DNA of 23,895 nucleotides. Origin: a virus. The stretch covers positions 1-23,895 of IMG/VR virus record IMGVR_UViG_3300020220_000336. One strand, given 5' to 3'. Positions 14,326-21,988 of the stretch are shown piece by piece. The position numbers and the translations under genes were made by a program. How positions within the stretch are numbered: the first letter of the stretch is position 1; the number at the start of each line of letters is the position of its first letter. The notes under the pieces are model-generated. The model searched no databases. It saw nothing but the letters and a program-made list of their open reading frames with translations, and had not been told where the DNA came from.

Positions 14326-16421
14326 GAGACTAGAGTTGCAAATGAGTTGAGAATTTTCTTATTAACGGTTTTAGACCTTAACATTTTTTTAAATGCTTTT
14401 GTAATCTGGACTTTAGATGCTTCAGAATCTATTTCAAAATTATCTTTATCCTGTGACATACTGTGTGAAGCGATGTAGTAAACAGCGTCCCACCCAGAAT
14501 ACTTGAATACCCAAGACTTCTCTTTACGCCAAGATGCCATTGCCTGATTATCATTATAAGTATTATACACCGAGCGATAGGTGCGACCAAAATCAGATCC
14601 AGAAGAAATTCTAAATCCAATTAAGTTGACTTCTGGGAAACGATCTTTCAGATTTTGAATGAGAATGTTTGTAGTTCCAGAATCAAACGTTACTTCAAAT
14701 TCTTTATAAACCCTGCCAGTCTTACGGTCTCGAAGACACTTGCCATAGTCAACAGCATTCTTTCCAAGAATTTCTTTATCATGCCTAGTAATGCTTATAT
14801 CATGATGTATAGGATTAGATTCTCCATCAGTAAGAATACAGACTGTTACTTTTTCGGCATTAGTTTTTTTCTTAAAGTTAGGAATAATTTTACTGAGGGT
14901 AATGATTGTCTCATTCAAAGGAGTTCCACTCAGATCAAGTCCACAAGGAATACTCATGCCACTGTAGCGACTACGGTCTAAAGAAAATGCAGTCCTCCAA
15001 ATATTCTTACACTGTTCTTCAAATACTCGATTGTTACAATCTGAAGTAAAGAAGTGCAGTAAACTGAACAGTTCGTTGACACCAATTTTATTGTGTCCTC
15101 GTTCATATTTTTGCATATCACCATCTCGATAAGGATCTGCCCAGCAATATGTAAATGCATATACATCAAAAGGGATTTGAACTTTACGGCAGAACCACAT
15201 CAAATTTAAAAGTTGCTTAACAGTATCCATCAAGTATTCTTGCATGGATCCAGACCAGTCAAGAATAAAAATCATGCCATGATTTTTACCATCTGGAAGA
15301 ACAGTAACCTTCTTAAAAATATCTTCGTTGTACGTATAACTGTGGAGTTTTTGAGTATCAATAACTCCAGTTTTACTAGTGCTAGCACGAGCATACGCAC
15401 TAGCAGACTTACGACATTCAAATTCCTTGACAAGATAATTAACTTCTTTTTGTGCAGTTTTTTTGAAATCTTGATATTGACTATCTGCTACATGAAGACT
15501 TTCTTTATATGAAGTGTCATCAAGATGTTCCCAATGATCTGAACATCTTTTATGAACTTCTTCATTATTTACGATGATACGATCTTCGTAAACTTCTGCA
15601 AGTTCAAGATAAGTAATATCACGATGATGCCTATTACTACTGGTAAGTTCTTCTGTACTATCATCAAATGACCGTTGAGTTTGAGATACATTCTCATCTG
15701 CTAGCGATCCTCCACGAGAAGTATTTTCTTCTCTTTGATTATCTTCTGCTTCTTGTTTTTTTCCTTCGCCTTCTTTCTCTCCATCTGCTTCGTCAGATTG
15801 AGAAGATTCATAATTAGGAGAAGAAGAACCTTCTTGAGAACCAGAATTTTTTTTCTGAGGAATACTCTCCATAGGTTTTTCTGAAATATACTTTTTAAGT
15901 GCCTCACAAATTTTAATCACATCATCAAAAGTTTCTGCTTTTTCTGTTGCAATCACAAAAGCACGTTCTTCTTCAGTAAAGGGCATCATGATATGACTGC
16001 CAATCTTAAAATGAAGATTGATGCGATCGATCAAACTAAGAGTATTAAGATCAGTATCTTCAACACCAAAGAAATCTTCAGTGTGAAGTTCTTTGTATCC
16101 ACTAAAAAATGACTTAGCAAGACCAGGATACTTACGCTTCATCATCTTCTCGATACGAGCATCCTCAATCACGTTAATATAATCTTTAGGAATCTTCACA
16201 CGCTTAGTCCAATCCTCATTAGGTGTAAAGAGGGCATGACCCACCTCATGTCCCACCAGAAGATCGTACACAACGCTAGAAGCACGGTTCCAAACAGGAA
16301 GAACAAGCACCCTGTTCTGAACATCGAAGGAAGCAGTAGGGACCTGTTTGTGCTCAATTACAAGGTTTTCAGTAGCAAGCAGACGAGCAAGTTGACCTTT
16401 GATTTCTCGATTGATTGACAT
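14322..16421 (-). CDS. HExxH metallopeptidase-like plus VWA domain protein
   Basis: This 699-aa protein has two recognisable ends. The N-terminal part carries a zinc-peptidase signature: LVGHEVGHALF (HEVGH 58-62) followed by INVIEDARIEK (82-92), which could give the third ligand. A low-complexity Ser/Glu/Lys linker covers about 186-260. The C-terminal part is a VWA domain with MIDAS motif DWSGS (388-392) and a later LTDGESN. CobT-like and MoxR-associated VWA proteins share this HExxH plus VWA plan, which fits the nearby AAA+ ATPase. I use ATG 16421; the frame extends to a TTG at 16457 lying in the promoter region. The Shine-Dalgarno is weak. Confidence 0.85.
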   Translation of the reverse strand: MSINREIKGQLARLLATENLVIEHKQVPTASFDVQNRVLVLPVWNRASSVVYDLLVGHEVGHALFTPNEDWTKRVKIPKDYINVIEDARIEKMMKRKYPGLAKSFFSGYKELHTEDFFGVEDTDLNTLSLIDRINLHFKIGSHIMMPFTEEERAFVIATEKAETFDDVIKICEALKKYISEKPMESIPQKKNSGSQEGSSSPNYESSQSDEADGEKEGEGKKQEAEDNQREENTSRGGSLADENVSQTQRSFDDSTEELTSSNRHHRDITYLELAEVYEDRIIVNNEEVHKRCSDHWEHLDDTSYKESLHVADSQYQDFKKTAQKEVNYLVKEFECRKSASAYARASTSKTGVIDTQKLHSYTYNEDIFKKVTVLPDGKNHGMIFILDWSGSMQEYLMDTVKQLLNLMWFCRKVQIPFDVYAFTYCWADPYRDGDMQKYERGHNKIGVNELFSLLHFFTSDCNNRVFEEQCKNIWRTAFSLDRSRYSGMSIPCGLDLSGTPLNETIITLSKIIPNFKKKTNAEKVTVCILTDGESNPIHHDISITRHDKEILGKNAVDYGKCLRDRKTGRVYKEFEVTFDSGTTNILIQNLKDRFPEVNLIGFRISSGSDFGRTYRSVYNTYNDNQAMASWRKEKSWVFKYSGWDAVYYIASHSMSQDKDNFEIDSEASKVQITKAFKKMLRSKTVNKKILNSFATLVS

Positions 16422-16443
16422 GGTAGTTGTCTGAAGTCCTCTT

Positions 16444-16471
16444 ATTGTACACCACAAAAAAAGGGGATCAA
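16444..16471 (-). promoter_or_regulatory. Candidate promoter TTGATC-16-TACAAT
   Basis: The minus strand has TTGATC (16471-16466) and TACAAT (16449-16444) with a 16-nt spacer, giving a start about 15 nt before the ATG at 16421. The -35 lies in the gp46 terminator hairpin, so the assignment is moderate. Confidence 0.4.
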
Positions 16472-16477
16472 CTCCCC
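16456..16477 (-). terminator. Terminator after gp46
   Basis: The minus strand reads GGGGA-GTTGA-TCCCC followed by TTTTTTT (5-bp GC-rich stem, 5-nt loop, 7 T). It abuts the gp46 stop codon and separates the gp55-gp47-gp46 operon from the VWA gene. The stem is short but the U tract is perfect. Confidence 0.75.
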
Positions 16478-18208
16478 CTAGTCCACTTCTGAAACTGTCT
16501 CCTCACAAGCACTGTAGTTCTTGACTTTAGAAAATCGAATTGTTTTATCAAACTTTCCTTCAAGACTTTCTTTGTGACTGATAACAAATACATTTGTTTT
16601 CTCATCAAAGTTTCGTAAGATCCATCCCAATTCACCTGTACCAGTTTGGTCTAGGGAACCATCAAAGATTTCATCTAGGATCAGGAGGTTGGTATCTACG
16701 CTATTCTTGAGTTTAGCAATAGCTCTCCAAGTAAGCAACAAAGCAATATCAATTCTAGCTTTCTCCCCTTCACTAAAAGATTCGTAAGTGAAGATATCTC
16801 TATATCGTGATTTAATTGTTTCTTCAAAGTTTTCATCCAATGTAAAGTTTACATAAAAATCCATATTCTGAAGATACTGATTAATCAATTTATTCATCAA
16901 AGGAAGATACTTCTTGATAATCCTAGTTTTAATACCATTATCTTTCAGCAATTGAGATGCAACTAAAAGAACATCTCTATCTTTTTTTAGATCAGATAAA
17001 TTGTGTTTGACCGCCTTCTTGTCATTAACTAGAATTTGAAGTTTGTTGTATTCTGCTTTTTTATCTGGGTTGGATTCCTCAAGATTTTTGATTTCATTTT
17101 CTACATCTGAAATATTTTTACGAATACTTGAGACCTGAAAATTTAATTGAGTAATTTTAGAATTTAAATTTGTAATATTACTAGAAATTTCACAAAACTT
17201 TTTCTCTCGCTGTTCTTCTTGACTGATAGCGGAAAGAATATCCTGAAGTCCTGTCTGCAAATTTTCTAGTTCTGAACCACTAGTATCTAGTTTTTCTTTT
17301 CGGAAATCTTCGCTAAGATCTTGAGTGCAAGTGGGACAGACATGATTTTCATTAAAAAACTTATACTCATGCTGACATGTCCGAACTTTTAACTGGATCT
17401 TCATAAGATACTTATTTAACTTCTTAAGTTTTTCAGAAGAAGTTGATACAGTTTGAAGATTTTCTGTATGCTCAGAAATCTGTCTATTAAATTCTTCAAT
17501 AGCGTGATGATTTTCGTTCTCTTCTTCAAGTAGAGATTGAATTTTTTGATGCTTACGATCAATCTCTTCAGTATTCTTTTTTTCCAGTTCAAGCATATAA
17601 CTTTTTTGAAGATTAATTTTTTCATCTAAGATATTAATCTTATATTCAAAATCTTTTAGTTCTTCCGTATTGTCTTTTAGTTTATCTTTCAACCTCTGGT
17701 TCATCACAGAGAACACTTGAATATCAAGAATATCTTCAATAATCTCACGACGTTGAGCAAGAGGAAGACGCATGAAAGGAACAAATGTAGAAGACCCTAG
17801 AACCACAATCTGAGTGAAAGATTTGTAATTCATCTTCAAAATATTTTGTTCCAACTGTTTTTGATAGTCAACAGCAGAACTAGATTGATCTAGCATTACG
17901 CCGTTTTGCCAGACCTCAAAAATATTTGGTTTGATTCCCCTACGAATAAAAAAGTTGTTTTTGCCAATACAAAATTCTAACTCTGTCAAACAATCTTTTT
18001 CATTTACGCTGTTGACCAGCATAGGTTTGTTGATCTTACGAAACGGTTTTCCAAACAGCGAAAAAGTAAGAGCATCCAAGATTGTGCTTTTTCCTGCACC
18101 GTTTTGACCAATGATTAGATTAGTCTTGGTATCATTCAAATTTAATTCAGTGAATGTGTTTCCAGTACTTAGGAAATTTTTCCACTTAATTTTTTTAAAT
18201 ACAATCAT
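16478..18208 (-). CDS. gp46: gp46 recombination nuclease ATPase subunit (Rad50/SbcC-like)
   Basis: This 576-aa SMC-type ATPase has Walker A GQNGAGKS (34-41), two coiled-coil arms (about 165-280 and 310-415), zinc-hook CPTC (291-294), signature FSEGEKARIDIA (478-489), Walker B LLILDE (508-513) and H-loop ISHKE (H545). With gp47 it forms the Mre11/Rad50-like complex that resects DNA ends for UvsX-driven recombination and degrades host DNA. T4 gp46 is about 560 aa. It overlaps the DUF3110-like gene by 4 nt (ATGA) and is the last gene before a terminator. Confidence 0.95.
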   Translation of the reverse strand: MIVFKKIKWKNFLSTGNTFTELNLNDTKTNLIIGQNGAGKSTILDALTFSLFGKPFRKINKPMLVNSVNEKDCLTELEFCIGKNNFFIRRGIKPNIFEVWQNGVMLDQSSSAVDYQKQLEQNILKMNYKSFTQIVVLGSSTFVPFMRLPLAQRREIIEDILDIQVFSVMNQRLKDKLKDNTEELKDFEYKINILDEKINLQKSYMLELEKKNTEEIDRKHQKIQSLLEEENENHHAIEEFNRQISEHTENLQTVSTSSEKLKKLNKYLMKIQLKVRTCQHEYKFFNENHVCPTCTQDLSEDFRKEKLDTSGSELENLQTGLQDILSAISQEEQREKKFCEISSNITNLNSKITQLNFQVSSIRKNISDVENEIKNLEESNPDKKAEYNKLQILVNDKKAVKHNLSDLKKDRDVLLVASQLLKDNGIKTRIIKKYLPLMNKLINQYLQNMDFYVNFTLDENFEETIKSRYRDIFTYESFSEGEKARIDIALLLTWRAIAKLKNSVDTNLLILDEIFDGSLDQTGTGELGWILRNFDEKTNVFVISHKESLEGKFDKTIRFSKVKNYSACEETVSEVD

Positions 18209-18468
18209 TTCAAGGATGTCGGGGGGATTATAAAGTCATCTGGAGAGATTATAGCATACTTTTGATTTCTGTCTTCACATGCATTGACAATTAAATCATA
18301 ATCAATCTCACGTATTGCTAGGGGAACATAGTCGTCATCTTCTTCCAAAAAAAGATGGTATCTTTCAACATCATCTTCTTCTTCAAAGATGGGAATGATT
18401 TGTTCGCCATCATCGTCAACTATAGAAAAAACACCTTCTGGAGTTTGTTCTAGAGTAAGAATGAACAT
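18205..18468 (-). CDS. DUF3110-like small protein between gp47 and gp46
   Basis: This 87-aa protein matches the pattern I recall for DUF3110, a family found mostly in cyanobacteria and plants: a beta strand and glycine turn (EGVFSIVDDDGEQIIPIF), an acidic DDVERYHLFLEE helix, then AIREIDYDLIVNACE and a C-terminal SPDDFIIPP. It overlaps gp47 by 1 nt and gp46 by 4 nt, so it is locked between the two nuclease subunits and must be co-expressed with them. Function is unknown; a host-derived origin is plausible. Confidence 0.65.
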   Translation of the reverse strand: MFILTLEQTPEGVFSIVDDDGEQIIPIFEEEDDVERYHLFLEEDDDYVPLAIREIDYDLIVNACEDRNQKYAIISPDDFIIPPTSLK

Positions 18469-19508
18469 TAGACTACTTCACAACTTTCAATATATAGGTT
18501 TCTCATTAAGTTCTTTAAAACGGTTTTTTCTACGGATACCTCAACTTCATCAATATATTCGTTCAGTAAAGTAATAGTGTCTTTAACTTCTACTTCACAG
18601 TCGTCCATACTTTCTCCATCTACAAGATTTTCAACAATCTTAATATCATGAACGCCAACTTCATATAAATTTTCTATAACTTTCTCAAACTCATAGTAGT
18701 CATTCTTTTCTTCTACAATAACTTTTACATAAGTGTTAGTAAATTCACTAAAATCAAGTTGCATTTTATTACTATCATTGTAATATACTTTTTTGAAGAT
18801 CTCAAAAGGATTAACTATAAATTCAAGTTTATTCTTTTTAGGATCATAAAGATGAAATCCTCGCTGATCTTTGTAATCATTCCAGAACATCTGATAAGGA
18901 TTGCCCAAGTAGGTGATGTTACCTCTGGAAGATTTATGGTGATAGTGCCCAGAGAATACTTGTTTAAACTTAGAGAAGATGCTGGCATCCATGCCATGTT
19001 CCATTTTCATACCAGGAGTAACTTCAAAACCATTCAGCTCTAGGTGACCCATGGCAATCTCAGCACTAGTATCATTAATCAACGTCATTGTCTCTTCCAT
19101 GTTAGAAGAGTTAATCCATGGAAGCATAATAATATTAGTGCCATCAATACTGACTGTCTGTGGGCGAGAGTAAACTTGAATGTTACTAAAATCTTTTAGT
19201 AGCAAATCAGGTGAGTTAATGACGTTTGTATTCTTATAGTAAGTGCAATGATTACCAAGAATCATGTGGACGGCGATGCCCATGTCTTCAAGACGTTGAA
19301 AATAATGTTGACGCACCCTGCTCCAAACATTAAAATCAATCCCCTTACGGTTATCAAACGTATCACCAAGATCAATAATAGTTCTGATTCCGTGTTTTTC
19401 GAGAGTGGGGAAAAAGATGTCGTCGTAGAATTTTTTGAAGTATTCCCAAAACGCAACACTGCCTTTCCTCCCGTCTAAATGTTGGTCAGTGATTAATGCT
19501 ACTGTCAT
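18468..19508 (-). CDS. gp47: gp47 recombination endonuclease (Mre11/SbcD-like)
   Basis: This 346-aa metallophosphoesterase has motif I ITDQHLD (D8, H10), motif II DLGDTFDNR (D49), motif III LGNHCTY (N86, H87), motif IV MGHLEL (H155) and motif V SGHYHH (H188, H190). The metal ligands are all present. Motif III reads GNHC instead of the family-usual GNHD (C88 replaces the Asp that pairs with the catalytic His). The partner is gp46. It begins in the gp55 stop (4-nt overlap). T4 gp47 is 339 aa. Confidence 0.95.
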   Translation of the reverse strand: MTVALITDQHLDGRKGSVAFWEYFKKFYDDIFFPTLEKHGIRTIIDLGDTFDNRKGIDFNVWSRVRQHYFQRLEDMGIAVHMILGNHCTYYKNTNVINSPDLLLKDFSNIQVYSRPQTVSIDGTNIIMLPWINSSNMEETMTLINDTSAEIAMGHLELNGFEVTPGMKMEHGMDASIFSKFKQVFSGHYHHKSSRGNITYLGNPYQMFWNDYKDQRGFHLYDPKKNKLEFIVNPFEIFKKVYYNDSNKMQLDFSEFTNTYVKVIVEEKNDYYEFEKVIENLYEVGVHDIKIVENLVDGESMDDCEVEVKDTITLLNEYIDEVEVSVEKTVLKNLMRNLYIESCEVV

Positions 19509-19999
19509 CGGTTCATCCTCGTTTCAATATTTTCTTTAATGCTTCCCATATCAGAATAAGATGCATTCATACCTGCCATATCACCTTCATAAGTATCGGT
19601 GTGCATAATTTCTTGATATCCAGAACGTTCCAATATCTTAGCCTTAATTTCAAGCTGTTTCTTTTCTTTTTGAATACGACGTAAGAAAGCGTAATAAATG
19701 ATCTGAGTGAAGTAAGCGAAAGGATTGCTTGATTTTGCTGGATCAAAATTGTCAATATACTGTAAGCAATTTTCAATTCCATCACAAATCATATCATCCC
19801 TAAACATGTAGTTCACAAAATTAGGTTTGTATGATAGATGGGTGGCGATCTTCAAGAAACACTCACCAATATAATTTGGGACACGCGGACGAGGACTACC
19901 ATTAGCTTCAGCGGCAAGAACAGAATTTCTGTACTTTGTCATTTCTTCCAGAAATTCTTTGTTATTAACGTAATACTCTTTGTTCTTTGTTCTTGCCAT
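19505..19999 (-). CDS. gp55: gp55 late-transcription sigma factor
   Basis: This 164-aa minimal sigma factor (T4: 185 aa) has its region-2-like segment at about 60-115 (FRDDMICDGIENCLQYIDNF, then AYFTQIIYYAFLRRIQKEKK), with the aromatic/basic helix that binds the late -10 element. It directs host RNA polymerase to late promoters, with the gp45 clamp as activator. The late-type elements in this window (before positions 198 and 22976) are likely targets. It is the first gene of the gp55-gp47-gp46 operon and follows a strong promoter. No Shine-Dalgarno is seen. Confidence 0.92.
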   Translation of the reverse strand: MARTKNKEYYVNNKEFLEEMTKYRNSVLAAEANGSPRPRVPNYIGECFLKIATHLSYKPNFVNYMFRDDMICDGIENCLQYIDNFDPAKSSNPFAYFTQIIYYAFLRRIQKEKKQLEIKAKILERSGYQEIMHTDTYEGDMAGMNASYSDMGSIKENIETRMNR

Positions 20000-20033
20000 A
20001 GTTCATTTGACTACAAATTAATTCATGTACAAT

Positions 20034-20062
20034 ATTATACACGTTTACTAACCATTTGTAAA
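20034..20062 (-). promoter_or_regulatory. Promoter TTTACA-17-TATAAT of the gp55 operon
   Basis: The minus strand has TTTACA (20062-20057) and a perfect TATAAT (20039-20034) separated by 17 nt, with TG just before the -10. The start would be about 28 nt before the gp55 ATG. This is a host-type (early or middle) promoter, as needed to make the late sigma factor before late genes can be read. Confidence 0.82.
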
Positions 20063-20080
20063 GGGGGTTGACAAGATCTC

Positions 20081-20112
20081 AAAAACCCAGTAGGATAACT
20101 CTGTCAAGGGTT
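20081..20112 (-). terminator. Weak candidate terminator after the uvsW operon
   Basis: On the minus strand AACCC and GGGTT can pair across a 19-nt loop, and TTT follows. The long loop makes this a weak terminator. The same bases may form a different hairpin on the plus strand (20106-20141). Confidence 0.25.
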
Positions 20113-20129
20113 CAGATGAGTTATAACCT

Positions 20130-20522
20130 TTAGCTTTTTTTATAAATATCTTCTAAAAATTTTTTAGTTTCATTTACTGATCCTAAATATCCCATTTTTT
20201 TAGTTAAATTTCCAGGAGATACTTTTGGAGTATCTGGTTCTTCTTCTAAAGATTTTAGATAGAATCTTTTAATTCTATCGTCAAGTTCTACAAGAGTAAT
20301 AATTTGATCCATCTTTACGATAAACATTGTTTCGTAAGTTGAAGAAATCCAGTCTTTTAATATAAATCCTTCAATTTCCTTTCCGTGCTTTTTTTGTTTG
20401 ATTTTTTCAACTAGCATCGGTCGATCTAATAATATACAATTTTCTTCCGTAAGATAACAAATTTTTGCAATCAGTTCTTCTCCAGAAGTTAATTTTACTG
20501 TTGAATAAAATTCTTCTTCCAT
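20130..20522 (-). CDS. Sm-like protein C, downstream of uvsW
   Basis: This 130-aa protein has the Sm-like pattern: STVKLTSGEELIAKI (7-21), then residues 58-88 with T65 and Y88 aligning without gaps to the two proteins upstream of gp43. The C-terminal third (EEEPDTPKVSPGNLTKKMGY and on) is different from its paralogues. It follows uvsW after 5 nt, so it belongs to the gp3-uvsY-uvsW operon and may be expressed with the late genes, unlike the other two copies. Function is unknown. Confidence 0.7.
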   Translation of the reverse strand: MEEEFYSTVKLTSGEELIAKICYLTEENCILLDRPMLVEKIKQKKHGKEIEGFILKDWISSTYETMFIVKMDQIITLVELDDRIKRFYLKSLEEEPDTPKVSPGNLTKKMGYLGSVNETKKFLEDIYKKS

Positions 20523-20527
20523 AGCGT

Positions 20528-21988
20528 TTACAATCTAATGGTTATTATTTCATGCTTAAAGTTTTCTTCTTGATAAATTTTAATCCTTTCTAGCAAATGG
20601 TTGTATGTGTAATTAAATCTAGTAGTGCTAGAAATATCGTCGGCAATATCGTATAATGTTGCGGTATCTTTCCCTTCTCCTTTTCTTAGAACTCTACCAA
20701 TAGATTGTAAGTTTCTAATTCTTGATTTAGATGGAGATGCAAAAACAATATTGTGAAGACGTTTAATGTTAATACCAGTACTAAAGGTTCCGTAAGATGC
20801 AACAATGATTGCGTTATTTTCTTTTTCAGTGATAACCCTAACTTGTTCTCTATCCTCGATGTCAGTGGAACCGTGAACAAAAAATACTTTTCTGGTATCT
20901 TCAATGCTACTATTTATTAGTTCATAAAGTGGATCACCATGCTTTTCTACGTAGTTAAAAAGAACAAGAGTATTACCATCTAAATCTTTTACAAGATTTT
21001 TTATTAAATTATTACGTTTACGATTATTTACCAAATATTCAATTTCCGAATGATAGTCTTCAAAGTATTGATATTCATGTTTGCAAAGTAATACTTTAAT
21101 TCTAAGACTAGAAAGATATCCTTTTTTAATCAGATCATCTGTTTTAGTAACCTTTTCACATGCACCAAACAATCCTTCCAATACCCACTTATGAGTTTTA
21201 CTTCCATCCAATGTTCCAGTAAAACCAAAACGATATTTTGCATTATGAAGCTTTGTCATAATACCAGTCAATGATTTTGACTTAAACAAATGTGCTTCAT
21301 CTCCAATCACACAATCGATATCATCAAAATATCTTTTTGGAAATTTGTAAATAGATTGCCAAGTAGAAATAACAACAGACTTGTCGGTGTTCTTATCTTT
21401 CCCTGAATAAATTGTATGACAATGAGCATCCGCATCCCATCCATAGTCTTTAAAATCTTTAATCATTTGTTCAACTAGAGATGTAGTTGGAACAATCAAA
21501 AGAATTTTCTTTCCCGTAGAGACATAGTATCGAACAATACTATAAATCATCAGCGACTTGCCAGACCCAGTAGGAGATAGAAACAATCCTTTATTTTGTT
21601 TTAGTGCTTTATAGACTGTAAGATATTGATAGTCACGAGGTTTATACTTACAAATTTTATTCATGTAATGAACAACACCTTCTGGAGAAATGAAATTATT
21701 TTCATCCTCTACATCACCATACCAATCATTTTTTTCGTATGAGATTTTATAGTTTTTCTCATTGCACCACTCTTTTAAATGTGGTAATAATCCACCGTAT
21801 AATTCTCCAGTTCCAGGAGAATATAAATGAATTGTTCCATCCCAATAACGATACCTAGGATTTCTTTTTAAGAACTTTGCTTCTGGAACTTCAAATGTAA
21901 AATAATCCGATAACTCACGATGAACATGAGCTTCGGATTGAATAGTTAAATAAACTTCGTTCTTTTTCCTTACAATCAGATCGGACAT
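20528..21988 (-). CDS. uvsW: UvsW RNA-DNA and DNA helicase
   Basis: This 486-aa SF2 helicase (T4: 503 aa) has Walker A SPTGSGKS (138-145), DEAH (230-233), motif III FTGT (257-260), and motif VI QSIGRVLR (428-435). The N-terminal ~110 residues are the small domain characteristic of UvsW. It unwinds R-loops and branched DNA, and in T4 it switches replication from origin-dependent to recombination-dependent late in infection. It overlaps the uvsY stop by 1 nt and lies behind a late-type promoter, consistent with late expression. Confidence 0.95.
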   Translation of the reverse strand: MSDLIVRKKNEVYLTIQSEAHVHRELSDYFTFEVPEAKFLKRNPRYRYWDGTIHLYSPGTGELYGGLLPHLKEWCNEKNYKISYEKNDWYGDVEDENNFISPEGVVHYMNKICKYKPRDYQYLTVYKALKQNKGLFLSPTGSGKSLMIYSIVRYYVSTGKKILLIVPTTSLVEQMIKDFKDYGWDADAHCHTIYSGKDKNTDKSVVISTWQSIYKFPKRYFDDIDCVIGDEAHLFKSKSLTGIMTKLHNAKYRFGFTGTLDGSKTHKWVLEGLFGACEKVTKTDDLIKKGYLSSLRIKVLLCKHEYQYFEDYHSEIEYLVNNRKRNNLIKNLVKDLDGNTLVLFNYVEKHGDPLYELINSSIEDTRKVFFVHGSTDIEDREQVRVITEKENNAIIVASYGTFSTGINIKRLHNIVFASPSKSRIRNLQSIGRVLRKGEGKDTATLYDIADDISSTTRFNYTYNHLLERIKIYQEENFKHEIITIRL

